Source of the DNA: Chara braunii
Taxonomy: Eukaryota; Streptophyta; Charophyceae; Charales; Characeae
Assembly: GCA_003427395.1 (NCBI GenBank)
Contig: BFEA01000033.1
Coordinates: 1,642,799 to 1,691,447 of the forward strand
Reading direction: 5' to 3'
DNA: 48,649 nt
Shown here: piece after piece, positions 43,910 through 48,649 of the stretch
How the letters are laid out: each line of letters opens with the position of its first letter
How positions within the stretch are numbered: the first letter of the stretch is position 1
Notes under the pieces: model-generated
Told to the model about the DNA's origin: nothing
Database searches by the model: none
The model's input: only the letters and a program-made list of their open reading frames with translations
Position numbers and translations under genes: made by a program

Positions 43910-45205
43910 TGTTACATGCCCAGTTGGGCAATGTACACAGATAACCGAGGATCCGCAATGTGATGAAAACGACTGAATGGACAATGCAGTGCAAGTGAAA
44001 TCTCAACAAGTAGTGTACATCCGGATACATACAAAAATAGTGCTTTATAGCGCAATGGAAGACTTAGATACAAGTCCTGACCTGACCGAGACTGACCTCT
44101 CTCACGTAGTGCAAGACAGCGCAGCAGAATGCTAGAATACCAACAACTAGCCCAATCAATGTCACAGTACAGACCAAACATACATCATCCCTATCACAAG
44201 GTGTGAAGGGGTCTGGCGTTACACACAGGAAGAATGCGCCAGGTCCAGTCCATACACAGACGAAGAGGAGGGGAGCAGACGAAGAAGAAGGGGGAAGATG
44301 GGAATGCCGTCAACACCAAGTCTTCGTCACAAGTCCTAGAGAATCCCTCGTCAAATGTCTGAAGCCCAATGTCGAGTCCGGATCCAAATGTCACCAAGCC
44401 CGGTCTCTCATAGTCTGCTGATGTAGTGAAGTCAGCTAGTGGAAGGGTGAGAGGGAGATGGACTGGGAAGAGGAAAAACTCTCTCTCTCTCATGTGCCAG
44501 GTAGTAACCTGTGAAGATGGCGCCGTGCTGCACGTACCTCGAAGGCGAAGCTGAAGCTATGGTGCTGCAGGTAAGTCTCCCTGGCCTCCACCCAATCTCT
44601 CTCTCTCTAGTACTACCCTAGCTCCTAATAGCATCCAGCGCTGAAGACTACTGCTAACGCTATTAGCGCCCAACGCTGAAGACTACTGCTAGCGCTACTA
44701 CTACTGCAACGCGCCTCAAGAGTGCTGCTGCCGACTCCTGAAGACTACCTCCTGCCTCCTGAACTGCACGTGAAGTTCCTGGGAAGTACCTTTGAACTAC
44801 TTGCAGTCTGCAAGGCGGGCCAGTCTTATACAGTGCTGGCTCGGCCAGGAGGCTGCTCTTGCCAATGCCAAAACGTGCCAGACGATGGGGTTGAAACTCA
44901 AACAAAGGTTGTCTATAAATAGGCTAAAAATGGCCTGAGCTAAAACCCTGGTCTGATGCTTGAGTTTCAGGGAGGTCGATCTTATGAGGGCCTGGAAATG
45001 GCCCTCCGTTTCAGGCTGAAAAGTCTCAAGGCCGGAAAGGCCTTGTTTTAGGCTGAAACGACCCAGGTCCTATAGGCCCTTGTTTTCAGGCTTTCAGGCT
45101 GAAACGACACAGGGCTTGCAGGTCCTTGTTTTGAGGCTTTCGTGTTGAAAACGACACGGGCCTGAAAATGGCATGTGCAGCCTGTTGGAGGCACAACATG
45201 TAACA
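43910..45205 (-). repeat. 5' LTR of the outer element (1296 bp)
   Basis: Begins TGTTACA and ends TGTAACA, a perfect 7-bp inverted terminal pair. It is homologous to 11586-13124 at roughly 90 percent by eye, so it is older than the giant element's LTR cores. Confidence 0.92.
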
Positions 45206-45210
45206 CCTGA
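45206..45210. repeat. right target-site duplication of the outer element
   Basis: CCTGA, matching CCTGG at 11581-11585 in four of five positions. Confidence 0.65.
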
Positions 45211-46385
45211 TCTCCTGGTAACGCTGTAACATTACTTTGTGGCTAAAAGTATATTATGTTGCAGACTCAAATGTACCGGGCTGAAAGTACATGGGGTACT
45301 TGGTGGCTGGAAGTACAATCGAAGGGAGGGGGAAAGGACCTACCAGGGCGTGGGAATGCCAAGTGAGGGAAAAATCTCCGCCCGGAAGGCTAGTAAACGA
45401 GTTTTTGATGCACACATCTAGTCAAACGACGTGGCAGTGCTAGCATTTTGGTTAGTATTATGTGGTATCACTTGTCTTTGCAATTGTTCAATAATTGCCC
45501 GAAGGATAGGGGGTGTTGATTATCTCATACCCTCTTTGATTTTCTGATCACATGTACTTCTTGGAGACAATTAGCAGTCTGGTGAAAACAACTCGAAAAA
45601 TGTTGATGGGCGGATGGATGAGCACCTGTGCAAAGAAGGGGAGGAAGAAAAGGCGCATGTGACCTCGGGCCGTGTCAGTGCTCATCTCAAATTGATTATG
45701 GTTTTTACTTGGAGGATGCCCATCATGGCCCTTCAGCTCGGACGAGGGAAATAGCAAGTTGTAATCCAACCACCCCAGGAAAATCTACTTCAAGCACAAG
45801 GAGCGGCACGTGGATTCCTGTGGAACGGGAGCATACAAAAGAGTTCTTCTATTGGCATCAAGGATTGTAGCAAAAACGTACAGGTCCGGTCCTCGTCTTG
45901 TGCTGCTGCGAAGTTCGGAATGTAAGTGTTGTTCCCTCAAAAACGCCTCTCAGACTAGGAACAAAAGAGTTTTGTTATTGGCATCCTAGATCCCAGTAGT
46001 TCTCATGTCCTTCATACCACCATGAATGTGTCTGCGTGCGAGTGCCTCGTCGTATCCATTACTAATGCTCGCATGCCCATCCATTCTTTCTCTCCTTATG
46101 AACAATATGATCCCCTTCCTTTCTTCCCCTATTACGTGGGGCCTTTAAACTTCGAAGTCCTTTCTCTTCGGAGCCACCACCTCCGCCATCGCATCGCCCG
46201 AGCGAAAGGTTTCCCATTTAACGAAAAGTTAGTTTACTCGTCTTCCCCAGAAGAAGCATATGCCAAATCGTACAAAACGAGGCAACGAAATCCTTGTAAG
46301 ATTGTCACCTGGAGCAAAATATTTCAAATTCACGGAAAGTCGGTTCAGTCATGCTGTCAGGACCGTGCCAAAGATACTGTCTAAC
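45211..46385. other. no recognisable gene
   Basis: The longest frames (plus 45628-45870 and plus 46022-46384, 120 aa) match no family I recognise. The latter runs into the tandem array and is unlikely to be a complete gene. Confidence 0.5.
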
Positions 46386-46537
46386 CGAGCTGCTCTGTAA
46401 ACCGTAGGCAGAGAGGGAGAAGAGGACATCAAACTAGGGGCTGTGACAAACTGTTTATATATATATATCGTCGCAAACAGAACTGCCCGGTAAAACCGTA
46501 GGCAGAGAGAGAGAAGAGGACAACAAACGAGGGGCTG

Positions 46538-46576
46538 TGACAAACTGTTTCGTCGGAGTTTCACCGACTCATCAGG
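46538..46576 (-). ncRNA. hammerhead ribozyme motif (type I-like, helix I not formed)
   Basis: The minus strand reads CTGATGA (46575-46569). Helix II is GTCGG/CCGAC (46568-46564 with 46556-46552), 5 bp, loop TGAAACT. GAAA follows (46551-46548), then a 3-bp helix III ACA/TGT closed by GTT, and the cleavage triplet GTC (46541-46539), so cleavage would fall between 46539 and 46538. All conserved core bases C3-A9, G12-A15.1 and U16.1-C17 are present. The bases that should form helix I (TATATC upstream, ACAGCC downstream) do not pair, probably because TA repeats expanded there. A very short helix III is typical of hammerheads in Penelope-like elements. Confidence 0.72.
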
Positions 46577-46659
46577 ATATATGTATATATCGTCAAATAG
46601 AACTGCCCGGTAAACCGTAGGCAGAGAGGGAGAAGAGGACAACAAACGAGGGGCTGTGA

Positions 46660-46690
46660 CAAACTGTTTCATCGGAGTTTCACCGACTCA
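46660..46690 (-). ncRNA. degenerate second hammerhead copy
   Basis: Same helix II and helix III as the copy at 46538-46576, but the CTGATGAG arm is TATATGAG, so three core bases are lost, and the base closing helix II before GAAA is T, giving a G-U pair. Predicted inactive. Confidence 0.6.
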
Positions 46691-46712
46691 TATATATATA
46701 TATATAGATATA

Positions 46713-46788
46713 TACGGTTTACCGGGCAGTTCTGTTTGTGACGATATATATATATATCGTCACAAACAGAACTGCCCGGTAAACCGTA
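46713..46788. repeat. 76-bp perfect palindrome
   Basis: Centred between 46750 and 46751 on an alternating TA tract, with every base paired out to 46713/46788. The arms carry CGGTTTACCGGGCAGTTCTG and its inverse. It can form a cruciform, or a 38-bp hairpin in RNA. Confidence 0.93.
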
Positions 46789-47038
46789 GGCAGAGAGAGA
46801 GAAGAGGACAATATATATATATATATATATTGAAGGCTAATGTTTTTAAGCCCAACCAATTCAATCACTTGCCAAATCCTGACAGGATGACCTTTCAAGT
46901 CTTTTTTTATTGTCATTATAGTATTACGGGAAACTCCGTAGCAGCCACATTCAGCTCAAGCCTCCAACGAAGGAGCATGCAGGAGCCGCACCCACCAGCA
47001 GGTGCGATACCTGCCACAGCAGATGGGCGATACTGGCC

Positions 47039-47111
47039 GGGGATCAGTCGGTAACATCAAGACCGAGCTTCTTCCGGGGATCAGTCGGTAACATCAAGAC
47101 CGAGCTTCTTC
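47039..47111. repeat. two-copy tandem repeat, period 37 bp
   Basis: GGGGATCAGTCGGTAACATC begins at 47039 and 47076, each copy running to GAGCTTCTTC. Confidence 0.9.
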
Positions 47112-48175
47112 GATGGGCCAGTCACTGTGCCTTCCCTCCGGTCTCCTCCCCTTATGAACATCAACAGTCTCTGCTCAATGTTATAACTTCTCAGCAGTAT
47201 GAAACGAGGACAGACCTGTAAGTGTTTCCTACAAACCTTGCCCAGTTCGGTTCTTGGATATTATAACCTACCTTCTTCCCCCAAACATAACGCACCCTAA
47301 TAATCAATGTATACAAGCTATGTTTTCCGGTCAGGTACAGCCGAAATAAGGGTGCGTTGTGCTTGGGAGAAGATAGTAGCATTTTGGCATTGCGAAACTG
47401 CTAAGAAATTGTTGTTCCACGAACTTTGGGTTAGTGGCTCACGACCTTAATCCAACAGTTCTTCCTAAAATGCACCGTGACGTGCTGGGATGAACGAGCC
47501 TGCGGTGCTGGGATAAATCCATTCAAGTTAAAACATAATGGCATTCTAGCAATAAGTTGACAACTGACTTTGACTTTTCTTGGATTCCAATGTGTTGGTG
47601 GTGGTTCAACCTCCACTGCCTCTGGGGGTCATTTGCGCATTCGCATCCCAGGGTGGGATTTGTGGGCATGTGATGGCGAAACTTTTTGCCTCTATTTCAA
47701 CAAGCAGACCCACCACTGCTCCAGCTCGGGGCACAGAGGCAGATGCGCATGCATGAGGGATCGAGGAAGAGGGAGGGCGACATAGAGAAAGAGAGGAGGA
47801 GAAGTGGAGAAAGTTGCGGAGACGGGCATTTTTTTTTTTTTTTTGTCTACAAAAATTGATAACCAAGTTTCCTGAGCATCCACTATCTATTGTCGCAGCT
47901 GGCCTTGATGAGCGGTGTTTTCTTTTTAATTAAAAAGAAGTGAACCGCGGCAGCGTAGCTGTGGCAAAGGACGATGACAAAAACATTTTGCGAAACAGCC
48001 CAGCCATCAGTTCGACGTCATCTTTGCAATGTACCCGTACCGGACGCTGCCCGACTTTGCATACTGCCCCAACAGTTGCCAAGTTTTTGTAGGTTCGATT
48101 GCAAACGAATTTGCACACCCGTCCGACGGGGGCATAACACAAACACATACATCTCAACTTACGTGGGTATTTGGA

Positions 48176-48177
<2 letters not shown>
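47112..48177. other. no recognisable gene; contains a T15 run
   Basis: A T homopolymer lies at about 47830-47844. Short frames around it (plus 47570-47785, minus 47606-47866) overlap simple sequence and show no domain. I see no gene. Confidence 0.5.

Positions 48178-48249
<72 letters not shown>
48178..48249. repeat. (CT)n microsatellite
   Basis: About 71 bp of uninterrupted CT. Frames through it encode Ser-Leu or Arg-Glu runs and are not genes. It is followed by C-rich sequence with CCTCC and ACGACC-like units to about 48510. Confidence 0.97.
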
Positions 48250-48251
<2 letters not shown>

Positions 48252-48531
48252 TTTTAGTCCTTCCCCTGTACGACCTCGCAACCTCCCCGTCCTCCCTGGC
48301 GGCCGCCGCCTCCTGTTGGCACGAACTCCTCCCCCTAGCACGACCACCTCCTCCCGCTGATGCGACCTCCTCCCTCTCTCGCACGATTTCTTGCAACCTC
48401 TCGTCCCAATTGCGCGACCTGTTCGTGCTCCTCCCATGACTTCCCCCTCACGTTTGCACGACCCTCTCCTCCCCCTCCTCGGACCTCCTCCCCCCCCTTG
48501 TGCCACCTCCTCCTGCCCCCTCAATCGAAAA

Positions 48532-48574
48532 CTCTCTCTCTCTCTCTCTCTGTGAACGGACGATCCATCGTCTG

Positions 48575-48649
<75 letters not shown>
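48532..48649. repeat. (CT)n, (GT)n and (GA)n microsatellites at window end
   Basis: CT run 48532-48551, GT run 48576-48605 and GA run 48612-48649, to the last base. The terminal GA matches the start of the window. Confidence 0.97.

Larger units (their letters stand above)
11586..45205 (-). mobile_element. outer Ty3/gypsy LTR retrotransposon, split by a 25.5-kb insertion
   Basis: Both ends carry homologous LTRs starting TGTTACA; the right one ends in the perfect inverse TGTAACA. Coding order on the minus strand is gag (about 43.05-41.5 kb), protease and the start of RT (41.27-40.47 kb), then, beyond the inserted element, the rest of RT and integrase (14.9-13.8 kb). This is Ty3/gypsy order. 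Without the insertion and one 4-bp target copy it would be about 8.07 kb. It is defective: nonsense codons, frameshifts in integrase, and an internal deletion joining the RT palm to the integrase core. It is older than its insertion. Confidence 0.93.
46386..46835. repeat. tandem array of about 95-120-bp hammerhead-bearing units with AT microsatellites
   Basis: ACCGTAGGCAGAGAG.GAGAAGAGGACA occurs in four direct copies (about 46401, 46494, 46612 and 46783). GGGGCTGTGACAAACTGTTT follows the first three (46438, 46532, 46651). A partial inverted copy is at 46714-46750. TA-repeat tracts of varying length separate the units and have replaced part of the hammerhead in some. This layout suits a small hammerhead-bearing retroelement (Penelope-like or retrozyme type); no protein gene for either is present. 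Confidence 0.8.

Noticed and set aside
48029-48524. 121-136-aa frames through the CT microsatellite
   Set aside because: Ser-Leu or Arg-Glu runs are translated dinucleotide repeats.

Overview
This is a eukaryotic nuclear window. It holds one host gene with GT-AG introns, nested LTR retrotransposons, an inverted-repeat transposon and simple-sequence repeats, and no bacterial-style gene packing. The host gene encodes a RanBP1 whose Ran-binding domain looks plant-like. The inner retroelement has a tRNA-Asp-like primer binding site of the kind seen in plant Tat/Athila elements. Both suggest the green lineage; a streptophyte alga with a large, repeat-rich genome such as Chara would fit, but that is inference. 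The sequence starts and ends in (GA)n, so the window may be a whole contig broken at microsatellites.

Layout. 1-6530: GA repeat, short tandem duplications and a four-exon RanBP1 gene on the + strand (CDS exons 948-1132, 1498-1649, 5369-5494 and 6298-6530; 696 nt, 231 aa). 6531-11580: no convincing gene, several two-copy tandem duplications. 11586-45205: an old Ty3/gypsy element on the - strand (LTRs 11586-13124 and 43910-45205, originally about 8 kb), split in its pol by a second element. 14920-40469: that second element, a 25.55-kb LTR retrotransposon also on the - strand, with 7.1-kb LTRs (14920-22096 and 33404-40469) and an ACGG target duplication. 32115-32520: a 406-bp inverted-repeat element with a 9-bp target duplication, inserted in a leader gene of the giant element. 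45211-48649: no recognised gene; a small tandem array carrying a hammerhead-ribozyme motif, a 76-bp perfect palindrome, and CT/GT/GA microsatellites.

The giant element is the most unusual object. On the - strand, from its 5' LTR (right) to its 3' LTR (left), it carries: a 161-aa ORF inside the LTR; a PBS; a leader region with three more relatives of the LTR-encoded domain (shared FPY and D-hydrophobic-R motifs) and two copies of a second repeated domain; gag with a zinc knuckle; retropepsin; RT-RNase H; integrase; and a long 3' region with a convergent, TATA-preceded RGG-type ORF on the opposite strand. Its pol stays in one reading frame for about 3.3 kb but contains nine nonsense codons, and one integrase catalytic Asp is Ala, so this copy is dead.

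Cautions. The central parts of the two giant LTRs look identical, down to 14 N positions and a 48-nt poly(A), while the LTR ends differ by several percent. This points to a collapsed repeat consensus placed twice, or to gene conversion. An exact 86-bp duplication flanking a single N at 13718 is very probably a joining artefact.
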